Shown here: piece by piece, positions 52,901 through 60,409 of the stretch
Position numbering within the stretch: the first letter of the stretch is position 1
Layout: the number at the start of each line of letters is the position of its first letter
Assembly: GCA_965227645.1 (NCBI GenBank)
Contig: OZ245773.1
Location: 4,216,001-4,280,000, forward strand
Direction: 5' to 3'
DNA: 64,000 nt
Origin: Flavimaribacter sp024343425
Lineage (GTDB): Bacteria; Pseudomonadota; Alphaproteobacteria; Rhizobiales; Rhizobiaceae
The notes under the pieces: generated by a model
What the model was told of the DNA's origin: nothing
The model's input: only the letters and a program-made list of their open reading frames with translations
The model's database searches: none
Program-made: the position numbers and the translations under genes

Positions 52901-53451
52901 TGTCCATCGTGGACAGGATCGCGAAGGTGCTCGACCATCCGGTTCTTCTCTACTCGGAGGCAGGGCGCGGGACCGATTTCCGCGTCAGGATTCCGCTCGA
53001 ATCCTTCAGCAAGGCGACCCTGAAGGTCTCGCCGGCAAAACCCGCTCCCGCGGCGTCCGTCCTCGACGATCTGGAAGTTCTGTGCATCGACAACGAACCG
53101 AAGATTCTCGACGGGCTCGAACAGTTGCTGTCCGGCTGGGGCTGCCGCATCAGGAGCGCCGGATCAATCCGGGAGTTGAAAGCCCTGCTCGCCGCCTCGG
53201 ACCGACCGCCGGAAACGATCATTGCCGACTACCATCTCGACGACGGCAACGGCATCCAGGCGATCGAAATGGTGAGAGCGCGCTGGGGCGTCGATTTTCC
53301 GGCCGTTCTCGCAACGGCCGACAGAACGCTGGACGTACGCGTCGCCGCCGAAGCGCAATCGATCACCATCCTGAACAAGCCGCTCAGGCCCGCGGCGCTG
53401 CGAGCCTTCCTCAACCAGATCGCCGTGGCGCGAAAACTGGCGACGGCGTAG
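49951..53451 (+). CDS. Hybrid histidine kinase with sodium/solute-symporter domain (NahK/ErcS/CbrA-like)
   Basis: GTG at 49951 is chosen because GGGAGG lies six bases upstream; an in-frame TTG at 49882 has no such site. The 1166-residue protein begins with an SSF symporter-like domain of about 12-13 membrane segments (residues about 1-550), then a PAS domain (about 615-740), a coiled linker, a HisKA/HATPase_c kinase (His809 in GHDILQPLN; NAIKYTSDG, GLGLGLSIV) and a C-terminal receiver (about 1040-1160, phospho-acceptor Asp1093 in IIADYHLDDGNG). It probably couples transport or sensing of an external compound to phosphorelay. No separate output regulator is adjacent. Confidence 0.88.
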   Translation: MPGWVIVTSALLYLLLLFAIASYGDGRGVTARTANRGRPLIYALSLAVYCTSWTYFGGVGLAANRGLEFLTIYIGPILAFTIGLPVIRRIINLAKAEKLTSIADFIAARYGKNPMVAGLVAIIAIVGTIPYIALQLKAVSSSVTIIVTDAPFAGSPGGVFLTDISLIVAMLLATFAIIFGTRHTDATEHQNGLILAIATESVVKLLAFTAVGLFATFFLFDGPGHLIEEARQHTDVVAALSHQTSPSRWIVLTMLSTFAIIMLPRQFHVTVVENRTDDELRTARYLFPLYLVAINIFVIPVAVAGLIVFDGQGNADQFVLSLPLANDLQLLSLVTFIGGFSAATAMVIVASVAIAIMVSNDLVMPILLRRNIIRSDGDRSDFSGTILKVRRTAIFLILALGYAYYRSADINAGLASIGLLSFAAIAQFAPPLFGGLIWWRANARGAILGLGGGILIWTYLLFLPSFGGPDNSHIATAILHFLIPGLDAFSPTGADPLVNSVILSLIVNIALFIGGSLSRPAKPLERIQAGVFIPKRSVIRPAQGDWQTNITIADLKNTTARYLGAERTERSFHSYETQHGKWLEPSAPADMDVVRYSEQLLGSAIGSASARLVLSLLLQKDDTSSDTARLLDEASEALQYNRDLLETALGQMDQGVTVFDETNRLSIWNRRFRALLDLPETVGQVGVALEDIVAILVKRGDVAPDQVRQTIENFLSMDMSWTLNLAGSGRIIEIRSNPMPDNGVVTTYADITERVASAKALRQANETLEQRVAERTAELMRVNAELALAQSRAEEANLGKTRFLAAAGHDILQPLNAARLYSSSLVERLGRSNEQSLVRNIDSSLESVESILGAVLDISRLDTGDMRPQISSFPLNEVLRRIETDFLPMAAEKKLRLRVVRTSAIVRSDPNLLRRLIQNLVSNAIKYTSDGTVLVGVRHAGDNVVVQVIDTGIGIPAHSFKTVFKEFTRLDEGAKTAAGLGLGLSIVDRIAKVLDHPVLLYSEAGRGTDFRVRIPLESFSKATLKVSPAKPAPAASVLDDLEVLCIDNEPKILDGLEQLLSGWGCRIRSAGSIRELKALLAASDRPPETIIADYHLDDGNGIQAIEMVRARWGVDFPAVLATADRTLDVRVAAEAQSITILNKPLRPAALRAFLNQIAVARKLATA

Positions 53452-53485
53452 AGCCTTCCCTGCTTCTGTCGGGGCAGGACAGGCC

Positions 53486-54718
53486 CTAAGCCGCCCGGCG
53501 CGGGCGTCCGACTGCGGCGAGCGCCTGTTCGATATCGGCGACCAGATCCTCGACATCCTCCAATCCGGCGGAGAGGCGCACCGTGGAATCGGCGATGCCG
53601 AGTTCGGCGCGCGCCTCTTCCGTCAGGTTCTTGTGCGTCGTCGTCGCCGGATGGGTGATCAGGCTCTTTGCGTCGCCGAGATTGTTGGAAATCTTCACCA
53701 CCTGCAGCGCATTGGTGAAATCGAAGGCGGCCTTCTTGTCGCCTGCGATATCGAACGCGATCAGGGTCGAACCCGCCGCCATCTGCCGCTGCACGACATC
53801 GGCCTGCGGATGGTCGGCGCGGCCGGGATAGATCACCCGCGACACGCCTGCCTGATCGGCCAGGTAATCGGCGATCACCCCGGCGTTCTGCGTTTGCTGT
53901 TTGACGCGCAGCGGAAGGGTTTCGAGCCCCTTGAGCAAGGTCCAGGCGTTGAAGGGCGAAAGCGACGGTCCGGTGTGGCGAAAATAGTCGTGCAGGTTTT
54001 CGTCGATCCACTCCTTCGAGGAAAGAACGACGCCGCCGAGGCAGCGGCCCTGGCCGTCAATATGCTTGGTCGCCGAGTAGACCACCACGTCGGCGCCGAG
54101 TTCCAGCGGCTTCTGGTAAAGCGGCGTGGCGAACACGTTATCGACGACAACGCGCGCGCCGATCGCCTGCGCGATCCCGGCGACGCCGGCGATGTCGATA
54201 ACCTCGAGCGTCGGGTTTGTCGGGCTTTCCAGGAAAAACAGCTTCGTGTTCGGTTTCACGGTCGCTTCCCAGTTCTTCAGGTCAGTGCCGTCGATCAGCG
54301 TGGTTTCAATGCCGTATTTCGGCATCAGCGTCTCGACCACCCACCGGCAGGAGCCGAACAGCGCGCGCGCCGCAACGACGTGATCGCCGGCGTTGAGCTG
54401 ACACAGGAGAGCCGCAGAAACCGCCGCCATTCCGGAGGCCGTGGCGCGCGCATCCTCGGCGCCTTCTAGCGCGCACATGCGCTTTTCGAACATGTCGACG
54501 GTCGGGTTGGCGTAGCGCGAATAGATAAAGCCGCCCTCTTCGCCCTTGAAGCGCGCTTCGGCCGCTTCTGCGCTCTCGTAGACGAAGCCCTGCGTGAGAT
54601 ACATCGCTTCGGACGTTTCCCCGAATTGCGAGCGGCTGGTTCCCGAGTGGACCATGCGAGTCGCCGGCCGCCACTTATCTCGGTTCGATTTCGCGTCTTG
54701 GTCGTTAAAATCCGTCAT
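53486..54718 (-). CDS. metZ: O-succinylhomoserine sulfhydrylase
   Basis: The start at 54718 gives MTDFNDQDAKSNRDKWRP. The 410-residue Cys/Met-metabolism PLP enzyme has the PLP lysine in YSATKHIDGQGR, FIYSRYANPTVDMFE and SLGDAKSLITHPATTTH. It makes homocysteine from O-succinylhomoserine and sulfide in methionine synthesis. Its 5' leader is a SAM-II riboswitch (54775-54827) followed by a terminator-like hairpin, which confirms the methionine role. Convergent with the hybrid kinase. Confidence 0.93.
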   Translation of the reverse strand: MTDFNDQDAKSNRDKWRPATRMVHSGTSRSQFGETSEAMYLTQGFVYESAEAAEARFKGEEGGFIYSRYANPTVDMFEKRMCALEGAEDARATASGMAAVSAALLCQLNAGDHVVAARALFGSCRWVVETLMPKYGIETTLIDGTDLKNWEATVKPNTKLFFLESPTNPTLEVIDIAGVAGIAQAIGARVVVDNVFATPLYQKPLELGADVVVYSATKHIDGQGRCLGGVVLSSKEWIDENLHDYFRHTGPSLSPFNAWTLLKGLETLPLRVKQQTQNAGVIADYLADQAGVSRVIYPGRADHPQADVVQRQMAAGSTLIAFDIAGDKKAAFDFTNALQVVKISNNLGDAKSLITHPATTTHKNLTEEARAELGIADSTVRLSAGLEDVEDLVADIEQALAAVGRPRRAA

Positions 54719-54733
54719 TGCATACACCCAAAC

Positions 54734-54766
54734 AAAAAAACCGGCTACGCGTCGCGAGCCGGTTTT
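54734..54766 (-). terminator. Terminator-like hairpin in the metZ leader
   Basis: On the minus strand AAAACCGGCT pairs with AGCCGGTTTT around a loop of about ten bases, followed by further T residues (T-run total about seven). It lies 8 bp after the aptamer and 16 bp before the metZ start. It may be the expression platform of the riboswitch, stopping transcription when SAM is bound. Confidence 0.7.
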
Positions 54767-54774
54767 CACCCCGA

Positions 54775-54827
54775 CCTTTTAGCGACTTGTTTAACGTGGC
54801 AGCAAGCCGGTCGGCCAAATCACCACG
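54775..54827 (-). promoter_or_regulatory. SAM-II riboswitch aptamer
   Basis: Read on the minus strand this gives CGTGGTGATTTGG, then CCGACCGGCTTGCTGCCACG, then TTAAACAAGTCGCTAAAAGG. CGTGG pairs with CCACG as the first helix, and the following TTAAACAA...GCTAAAAGG matches the conserved pseudoknot and SAM-contacting bases of SAM-II, the class found before metA, metX and metZ genes in alphaproteobacteria. High S-adenosylmethionine should turn metZ off. Confidence 0.88.
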
Positions 54828-54837
54828 GGATAAGCAT

Positions 54838-54866
54838 CCTTTACAGCCTCGCTCTGCTTGCGTCAA
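54838..54866 (-). promoter_or_regulatory. Probable metZ promoter
   Basis: On the minus strand TTGACG (plus 54861-54866) and TAAAGG (54838-54843) are 17 bp apart; TGTAAA (54840-54845) with a 15-bp spacer is an alternative -10. Either start site would put the SAM-II aptamer directly at the 5' end of the message. Confidence 0.45.
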
Positions 54867-54912
54867 TCATGCGCGGCTGCAATTGATAGCGCCATGACAG
54901 GAAGGGGAAGCG

Positions 54913-56010
54913 ATGCGGGAAACCGGCATACTCTGCGACGACGACATTTCCGGCTTGTTTCGGGACGGGCGGCTGATCACCGAACGGCCGCTGGACCCTG
55001 ACCAGATCCAGCCTGCGAGCCTGGATCTGCGACTGGGCGCGAAGGCCTACCGCGTACGCGCCAGTTTTCTGCCCGGGCCCCGCAGCACCGTCACAGACAA
55101 GCTGGAGCGGCTAAAGCTGCACGAGATCGACCTCGCAAACGGCGCGGTGCTCGAAACCGGCTGCGTCTATATCGTGCCGCTGATCGAGAGGCTGGATCTA
55201 CCGGACGGCGTATCAGCCTCCGCAAACCCGAAAAGCTCGACCGGCCGGCTCGACATCTTCACCCGCGTCATGGCCGACCGCGCCCAGGAGTTCGACAAGA
55301 TCGAGGCCGGTTACAGCGGTCCCCTGTTCATGGAAGTCAGTCCCCGCACCTTTCCGATCGTCGTGCGCAGCGGTTCACGCCTCTCACAGATCCGCTTCCG
55401 CGCCGGCGGCGCCGGCCTGAGCGAAAAGGAACTTGCCGACCTGCACGCCGCCGAACAGCTCGTCGCCGCCGATCATCCGAACATATCCGGCGGCGGCATT
55501 GCGCTTTCGGTCGATCTCGCCGGCGGTCCGGACGGGCTTGCCGGCTATCGAGGCAAGCACCATACCGAAGTCGTCGACGTCGACGTCAAGGCGGCGCACG
55601 ACATCCTTGATTTCTGGGAGCCAATCTATATTCGCGGCGACCGGTCGCTAATCCTCGATCCGGACGAGTTCTACATTCTCGTTTCGCGCGAAGCGGTGCA
55701 TGTGCCGCCGCTATACGCCGCCGAAATGACGCCTTTCGATCCGCTGGTCGGAGAATTCCGCGTCCACTACGCCGGTTTCTTCGATCCGGGGTTCGGCCAC
55801 AGCGGAGCGGGCGGCAAAGGCAGCCGCGCCGTGCTGGAGGTGCGCAGCCACGAAGTGCCCTTCATCCTCGAGGATGGCCAGATTGTCGGCCGCCTCGTCT
55901 ACGAACATATGCTCAATCGTCCGCGCGCGCTCTACGGATCCGACCTAGGCTCCAACTACCAGGCCCAGGGCCTGAAACTTTCAAAGCATTTCCGCCCGCC
56001 GGAAGGCTAA
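54913..56010 (+). CDS. dcd: 2'-Deoxycytidine 5'-triphosphate deaminase, double-domain form
   Basis: The 365-residue protein contains two dUTPase-like folds in tandem, about twice the length of E. coli Dcd (193 residues); this long form is common in alphaproteobacteria. First repeat: QIQPASLDLRLG, ANPKSSTGRLDIFTR. Second repeat: AGFFDPGFGHSGAGGKGSRA. It converts dCTP to dUTP in pyrimidine deoxynucleotide supply. GAAGGGGAAG lies 6-15 bases upstream of ATG 54913. Monocistronic, convergent with the sodium-channel-like gene. Confidence 0.88.
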   Translation: MRETGILCDDDISGLFRDGRLITERPLDPDQIQPASLDLRLGAKAYRVRASFLPGPRSTVTDKLERLKLHEIDLANGAVLETGCVYIVPLIERLDLPDGVSASANPKSSTGRLDIFTRVMADRAQEFDKIEAGYSGPLFMEVSPRTFPIVVRSGSRLSQIRFRAGGAGLSEKELADLHAAEQLVAADHPNISGGGIALSVDLAGGPDGLAGYRGKHHTEVVDVDVKAAHDILDFWEPIYIRGDRSLILDPDEFYILVSREAVHVPPLYAAEMTPFDPLVGEFRVHYAGFFDPGFGHSGAGGKGSRAVLEVRSHEVPFILEDGQIVGRLVYEHMLNRPRALYGSDLGSNYQAQGLKLSKHFRPPEG

Positions 56011-56021
56011 ACGGAAATACG

Positions 56022-56813
56022 TCAGGATTTCTCCGCTTCCGCCTTCATTGCGCGCACCTCGGCCCTGAGCGCGCGGATTTCATTCAGGATCACTTCCTGC
56101 TCGCTGTGCATCGCCTCGCGGTCAGCGGACGCCTCTGCCTCATGCTCGGACTGCATGGCCGAAACGATGATGCCGATGAACAGATTGAGCACCGTGAACG
56201 AGGTGGCGACGATGAAAGGCACAAAGAAGGCCCAGGCCATCGGATATTCCGCCATGACCGGCCGCACGATCCCCATCGACCAGCTTTCGAGCGTCATGAT
56301 CTGGAACAGCGAATAGGCGGATTCGGGGATCGAGCCGAACCATTCGGGAAAGGCTGCGCCGTAGAGCTTGGTGGCCATCACGGAAAAGACGTAGAAGACG
56401 AGGCCAAGCAGCAGCACGATCGAGCCCATGCCGGGCAGCGCTGCAATCAGCCCGCCGACCACGCGCCTGAGCGACGGCACCATGCTGACAAGCCGCAACA
56501 CCCGAAGGATGCGCAGGGCGCGCAGCACCGACAGGCTTCCGGTGGCCGGAAGCAGCGCGATGCCGACGACGACGAAATCGAAGATCCGCCAGGGATCTGA
56601 AAAGAATTTCAGCCGATAGACGGCCATCTTTGACAGCAATTCGACGACGAAGACGGCGAGAATCAGCTTGTCGACAAAAAACAGCAGGCCTCCGAAATGC
56701 GCGACCGCCGCCGGAACCGTCTCGAGACCGAGCGTCACCGCGTTGATCACGATGATCACGGTGATGGACCATTCGAATTTGCGGCTTTCGATGATTGATT
56801 GGAGATGATGCAT
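56022..56813 (-). CDS. Ion transporter, BacNaV-type voltage-gated sodium channel
   Basis: The 263-residue protein has the six-segment single-domain layout of bacterial NaV channels: S4 voltage sensor with regularly spaced arginines (LRALRILRVLRLVSMVPSLRR), S5, pore and S6. The selectivity filter TLESWSM around Glu176 is identical to that of Arcobacter NavAb. A C-terminal acidic/charged helix (about 225-263), likely a coiled coil as in other BacNaV, ends the protein. Homotetramer in the inner membrane, sodium flux on depolarisation. Confidence 0.9.
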   Translation of the reverse strand: MHHLQSIIESRKFEWSITVIIVINAVTLGLETVPAAVAHFGGLLFFVDKLILAVFVVELLSKMAVYRLKFFSDPWRIFDFVVVGIALLPATGSLSVLRALRILRVLRLVSMVPSLRRVVGGLIAALPGMGSIVLLLGLVFYVFSVMATKLYGAAFPEWFGSIPESAYSLFQIMTLESWSMGIVRPVMAEYPMAWAFFVPFIVATSFTVLNLFIGIIVSAMQSEHEAEASADREAMHSEQEVILNEIRALRAEVRAMKAEAEKS

Positions 56814-56964
56814 TGCGGTCCGCTGGCTGGAGAGTGCGCCTTGCAGATGGCAATGAGGCGCCCGGCTGTCAAGGCGTGAAGCGGCCTTTGGGTCGAGATC
56901 GGGTGATCCGTCCGGAACGATCCGGCGTAGAAAGATAATAGGTTATCAAGATCAGGAGAAGTCC

Positions 56965-57255
56965 ATGCCCGTTTTGCTTTATCCGGCCCGCTCCGCCAGC
57001 GCTTCGGTCGGACAGGTCACGCTGCAAATCGCATCCATTTGGGCGAAGGCGCTCACTATCGATGAGGTCGGACCGGACGACGACTTTTTCGACCTCGGAG
57101 GGCACTCGATGATCGCCGCCGGAATTCTGGGAGACGTCGCGTCGCGGTTTGGCTGCCCGCTGGCCCTGCCCGACATGATTGACGCGAATACGCCCGCCCT
57201 GATGGCGCGCCTGGTGATGGAGCGTCGAAGCGGCGCGTTCGAACGCGCGGCATGA
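56965..57255 (+). CDS. Stand-alone phosphopantetheine carrier protein
   Basis: The 96-residue protein (AGGAGAAG before the ATG) has the 4'-phosphopantetheine attachment motif DDDFFDLGGHSMIAAGIL with the serine in GGHS, the typical form of NRPS peptidyl-carrier domains, unlike the DSL form of fatty-acid ACP. No adenylation, condensation or ketosynthase gene is nearby, so its loading enzyme and pathway are unknown. It could carry an aminoacyl or acyl group for an enzyme encoded elsewhere. Confidence 0.85.
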   Translation: MPVLLYPARSASASVGQVTLQIASIWAKALTIDEVGPDDDFFDLGGHSMIAAGILGDVASRFGCPLALPDMIDANTPALMARLVMERRSGAFERAA

Positions 57256-57278
57256 TTTTTTGCGTCGCTTGCTGCGCA

Positions 57279-57305
57279 GCCGGGGGCGGCGTCGCCGCCT
57301 CCGGC
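57279..57305. terminator. GC-rich inverted repeat between convergent genes
   Basis: GCCGGGGGCGGCG (57279-57291) and CGCCGCCTCCGGC (57293-57305) pair over 13 positions with one G-T mismatch and a one-base spacer, so the top of the stem must open to form a loop. It lies 24 bp after the carrier-protein gene and 7 bp before the end of the DUF1254 gene. Without a T-run it is only a possible bidirectional terminator. Confidence 0.4.
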
Positions 57306-57312
57306 GCTTGAA

Positions 57313-58953
57313 TTATTCGACCGGTTCGATCTCGGTCGGCCTCCAGCTCTTGTCGAAAAAGGACGGCTTCGGACTGTACAGACGCAGGATCGTGAACCAG
57401 CCCTTGCCCGGATCAGTCTGTATCCAGTTGCCACGACCGACCCCGTCGGGTTGCTCCGGCGAGAACCACACGGTGGTCGTTCCATCGTCGGCGGCGGTTG
57501 CGGCGGGAGACGGGAAACTCTGGCTTCCCGCCCGTGGATATTTCTGCGGCGTGGCGAGCATCGAGCGCGTCTGGTTGTCATAGAGCGTGAGCGACCAGAA
57601 GGCTTCGGCGGGAACGTCCTTCGGCAGCGTTACCTTGTAGGTTTTGGCTCCGTCGAAAGGGCTTCCCCCGGAATCGAGGAAATTCATCAGATACTGCGAC
57701 CCGACGCCCGGAATGCGCATGATCATTCCTGGCGAGTCCAGCGTGTAGCCGTAGTAGAACGCAGCGCGCGAATCGAGCGTGCGCGCGCCTGTTGGTGGCA
57801 GCGGCTTGAACATACCGTCTTCAAACAAGGGCGGCGGTGTTTCGAAAAACGCGCCGCCTTGCCACAGCATGCTGCCCCAGTGCGATCCGTCGTAGTAGGC
57901 CCAATCCGGATGCTTCATCGCGTAGCGCCAGTTCAGGGACCGGCCCGTCGCCTGCCCGAAGGCAGCGGCGTCCGAAAGGATCTTCTTCATCCTTTCGTCC
58001 GGCTTGAACTCTTTGCCGTGGACGATGCCGATCGCTGCGAGTTGACCGGCCAGTTCCACATCGTAGCTGGTGGCGGGCTGGCTCTGGACAACCTCGTTAA
58101 TCAACTCGAAAAACCCGTAATCGCTGGGCGGAATCGTGTTGTAGGCCAGTCCCGTTCCCTCGATGAACTTCGTCTCGGGGATATCCGGCTCGCCGGCAAT
58201 GCGCACGGCGCCGTCAAGGGCCTGCGCGATGCTGGAGCCATATGCGCCGGGCTTGTAGGGGTAGATCTTCAGGGTTTTCCTGACATTTTCGACAGCCGGT
58301 CTGGGGTCGTTGTCGACGAGATAGGCGCGCGCCGCATAGAGCGCCATGTTGGTTTTCGAATGCCCCACGAAATAGCCGCCCTCGGGCAGCGGGCCGTCAT
58401 AGTCCGGACCCACGATGAGGTATTTCCCGCCAAGCCCGCGATCGGGTCCAGGTCCGCCGATATCGATGATCCACGAAAACCACATGTCGTTGATGGTTCC
58501 CACGGCGTTTGACGGCTGTTCGATCACGACAGGACCCTGGCTGAGGTCCAGACCCGTCACGTAATAGACTGTATCCGCGTTGGCCGTCAGGAAGAGCGAG
58601 TTCGAGTCCATGAGCTCGGAAAAAATGATGACGTCGCCCGGCTTCGCGCCGATGCTGTCAAACCCCTTGACGAGCGCCATGGCCGAGGCGCCGCGAAAAC
58701 TGTTGTTGTAGACGTTGAGCGCCCGGGTGAAATCGAGCGTGTCATAGACTTTCGAGGCGGTCGCTTCGGTTGGGACGCCGTCCACGAACTCCAGGGTTCC
58801 GAGATGCGTTTCGATCGTGCCAGGCGCCGAGAGCGACCGCACGGTCTCCTCCGAGGTCTGGGCGAAGGCCAGACTGCCCGTCGCCGCCAATCCAAACATC
58901 AGCGCTGCGCAGCCGGTCATCTTCCGCCGAAGGCCAATACCGTTTCGTTCCAT
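57313..58953 (-). CDS. DUF1254/DUF1214 domain-containing secreted protein
   Basis: GGGAGGA precedes ATG 58953, and the product then starts with a signal peptide (MERNGIGLRRKMTGCAALMF, cleavage near AFA-QT). The 546-residue protein combines an N-terminal DUF1254-type part (ANADTVYYVTGLDLSQGPVVIE) and a C-terminal DUF1214-type part (DVPAEAFWSLTLYDNQTRSML, FSPEQPDGVGRGNWIQTDPGKGW). Probably periplasmic. The biochemical role of the family is not established. Monocistronic. Confidence 0.85.
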   Translation of the reverse strand: MERNGIGLRRKMTGCAALMFGLAATGSLAFAQTSEETVRSLSAPGTIETHLGTLEFVDGVPTEATASKVYDTLDFTRALNVYNNSFRGASAMALVKGFDSIGAKPGDVIIFSELMDSNSLFLTANADTVYYVTGLDLSQGPVVIEQPSNAVGTINDMWFSWIIDIGGPGPDRGLGGKYLIVGPDYDGPLPEGGYFVGHSKTNMALYAARAYLVDNDPRPAVENVRKTLKIYPYKPGAYGSSIAQALDGAVRIAGEPDIPETKFIEGTGLAYNTIPPSDYGFFELINEVVQSQPATSYDVELAGQLAAIGIVHGKEFKPDERMKKILSDAAAFGQATGRSLNWRYAMKHPDWAYYDGSHWGSMLWQGGAFFETPPPLFEDGMFKPLPPTGARTLDSRAAFYYGYTLDSPGMIMRIPGVGSQYLMNFLDSGGSPFDGAKTYKVTLPKDVPAEAFWSLTLYDNQTRSMLATPQKYPRAGSQSFPSPAATAADDGTTTVWFSPEQPDGVGRGNWIQTDPGKGWFTILRLYSPKPSFFDKSWRPTEIEPVE

Positions 58954-59285
58954 GATGTCCTCCCATGATACAGAACTGTTCGCGCGAAGAGTTTCTGCTG
59001 CATAATTCAAGTGATGATTGCAGAGTTCTTGCAGGCGCATTTCAATCCGGATGTAAAACCATATCTTGTTATTTGGATGACACGCCAGCCAAATACCTTT
59101 TAACGTGTATCACCTTTACCTGGCAACGAAATGCTGTAATTGCGGGCAAAAGAACAGAATCGTCGCCGCCTCAGGGCTGGATTTATCTTCCAAGCACCTG
59201 ATATTGTGTTCGAAATGCCGCGCGCCTCTGGAAAATCGCTCCCGAATGCTCGAAAGCGAAGGCGAATCGCGCGATATCTGACACG
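58954..59285. other. Intergenic region with one inverted repeat
   Basis: This 332-bp gap lies between the start of the DUF1254 gene and the 3' end of a small secreted-protein gene, both on the minus strand. An inverted repeat TATTTGG (59070-59076)/CCAAATA (59089-59095) with a 12-base spacer sits 117-142 bp upstream of the DUF1254 gene and may be regulatory. No further gene was recognised. Confidence 0.35.
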
Positions 59286-59669
59286 CTACTTCGAAGCGTA
59301 GATCCGGCAATTGCCGTTGTGGTGAAACTTCCACCGTTTCATGGCGCTCTTGCATCGCAGGAGCGCGGTCTTTTCGGCGTCTTCGATAGAGCGTCGATTG
59401 AGCGACACACCGCAGACATACACGCCATATTCATAATTGATCTTGCTTTGCGCATAGGCCGAATGACCGCCGGCGGCCCTGTATTCCTGCGCGGCCTCGG
59501 TGCACGGATCGTCCGGGTTTCTCGGCAGCGCGCGCCGTATTTTTCCATATTGGCCAGAAAGATCTCCCGACGATTTCTTGGAGGCGGTCTGACCCGGATA
59601 GGCGGAAATGCTCACAGCGACGGCAATGGTAAATGCAAGCGATAGGCGAAATAAAAATCTGGAAAACAT
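59286..59669 (-). CDS. Small secreted cysteine-containing protein, unknown
   Basis: The ATG at 59669 has GGAG nearby. The 127-residue protein starts with a signal peptide (MFSRFLFRLSLAFTIAVAVS). The mature part has four cysteines (DDPCTEAAQEY, VYVCGVSL, LLRCKSAMKRW, NGNCRIYASK), which could form two disulfides, and is basic overall. The tail RWKFHHNGNCRIYA is reminiscent of small enzyme-like repeats but no known domain was recognised. Confidence 0.6.
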   Translation of the reverse strand: MFSRFLFRLSLAFTIAVAVSISAYPGQTASKKSSGDLSGQYGKIRRALPRNPDDPCTEAAQEYRAAGGHSAYAQSKINYEYGVYVCGVSLNRRSIEDAEKTALLRCKSAMKRWKFHHNGNCRIYASK

Positions 59670-59826
59670 ACTACTCCATCATCCCCTATGGATTTATTCA
59701 CAAGTTATCTTTTCCTGAAATTTGCCACCAGGGCAAGTATCCGTCGCAAAGATTTTTTACTATCAGTTGCAGTTTTCACAAGACTGTGGTCTCGCTTGTT
59801 TCACCGCCGGAAAAGCAACAAAGCCC

Positions 59827-60336
59827 ATGTTCGAATACTTCAGTCTGCATTGCGGTGATCAACCGCCGAATCTCGGTTTCGACAAGCCGTTCAAATGCCT
59901 TGTCCTGATCCGCGAAGACGTGACGGATACATGGCGAGGCAAGGTGAGCCGCTGGCTGGTCGAATCGGGATGCCTATGGATGATGGCCTGGGGCCGTGAC
60001 TGCAGCCTGTGGGATGACAGCGTCGACTGCGCGAATATCGAAATGTTCCCCGGCGACATACCGGACGACAAGTTCGTCATAACGACGTGGCACAGCGACG
60101 AAACGCTGGAAGACGTCGTGTGGTTTGCGACATTCTCCGCCAGTCATCCCGATGTCCTACTGGAGAAGCTGGTCGTTCTCGATATCGGTTCTGACGCTCG
60201 AAAGGAGGAGATTGCAGCGTTGATCGAGAAATGCCAACGTGAGGCTTCAGAAGAAGCCGTCGCGAAACCTCGCCCAAGCCGGTTCGGACTGCGTTGGCTT
60301 GAGCGATTATTCCGTGTTTCGGTTCAAAGAGTATGA
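59827..60336 (+). CDS. Conserved-looking hypothetical protein (169 aa)
   Basis: ATG 59827 gives MFEYFSLHCGDQPPNLGFDK. The soluble protein has the pattern FKCLVLIREDVTDTWRGKVS, ESGCLWMMAWGRDCSLWDDSVD and TTWHSDETLEDVVWFATFS, which suggests a small alpha/beta fold; four cysteines and several tryptophans are conserved-looking. No signal peptide. A TTG at 59722 would extend it, but that N-terminus looks random. Function unknown; convergent with the aldolase gene. Confidence 0.6.
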   Translation: MFEYFSLHCGDQPPNLGFDKPFKCLVLIREDVTDTWRGKVSRWLVESGCLWMMAWGRDCSLWDDSVDCANIEMFPGDIPDDKFVITTWHSDETLEDVVWFATFSASHPDVLLEKLVVLDIGSDARKEEIAALIEKCQREASEEAVAKPRPSRFGLRWLERLFRVSVQRV

Positions 60337-60409
60337 CGGCGCGACAAGAAAGACGAACCTTCTCGAAAAACCTGTAGATCTTTTACAGCGAGGTTGCAGG
60401 CGCCGCGAT

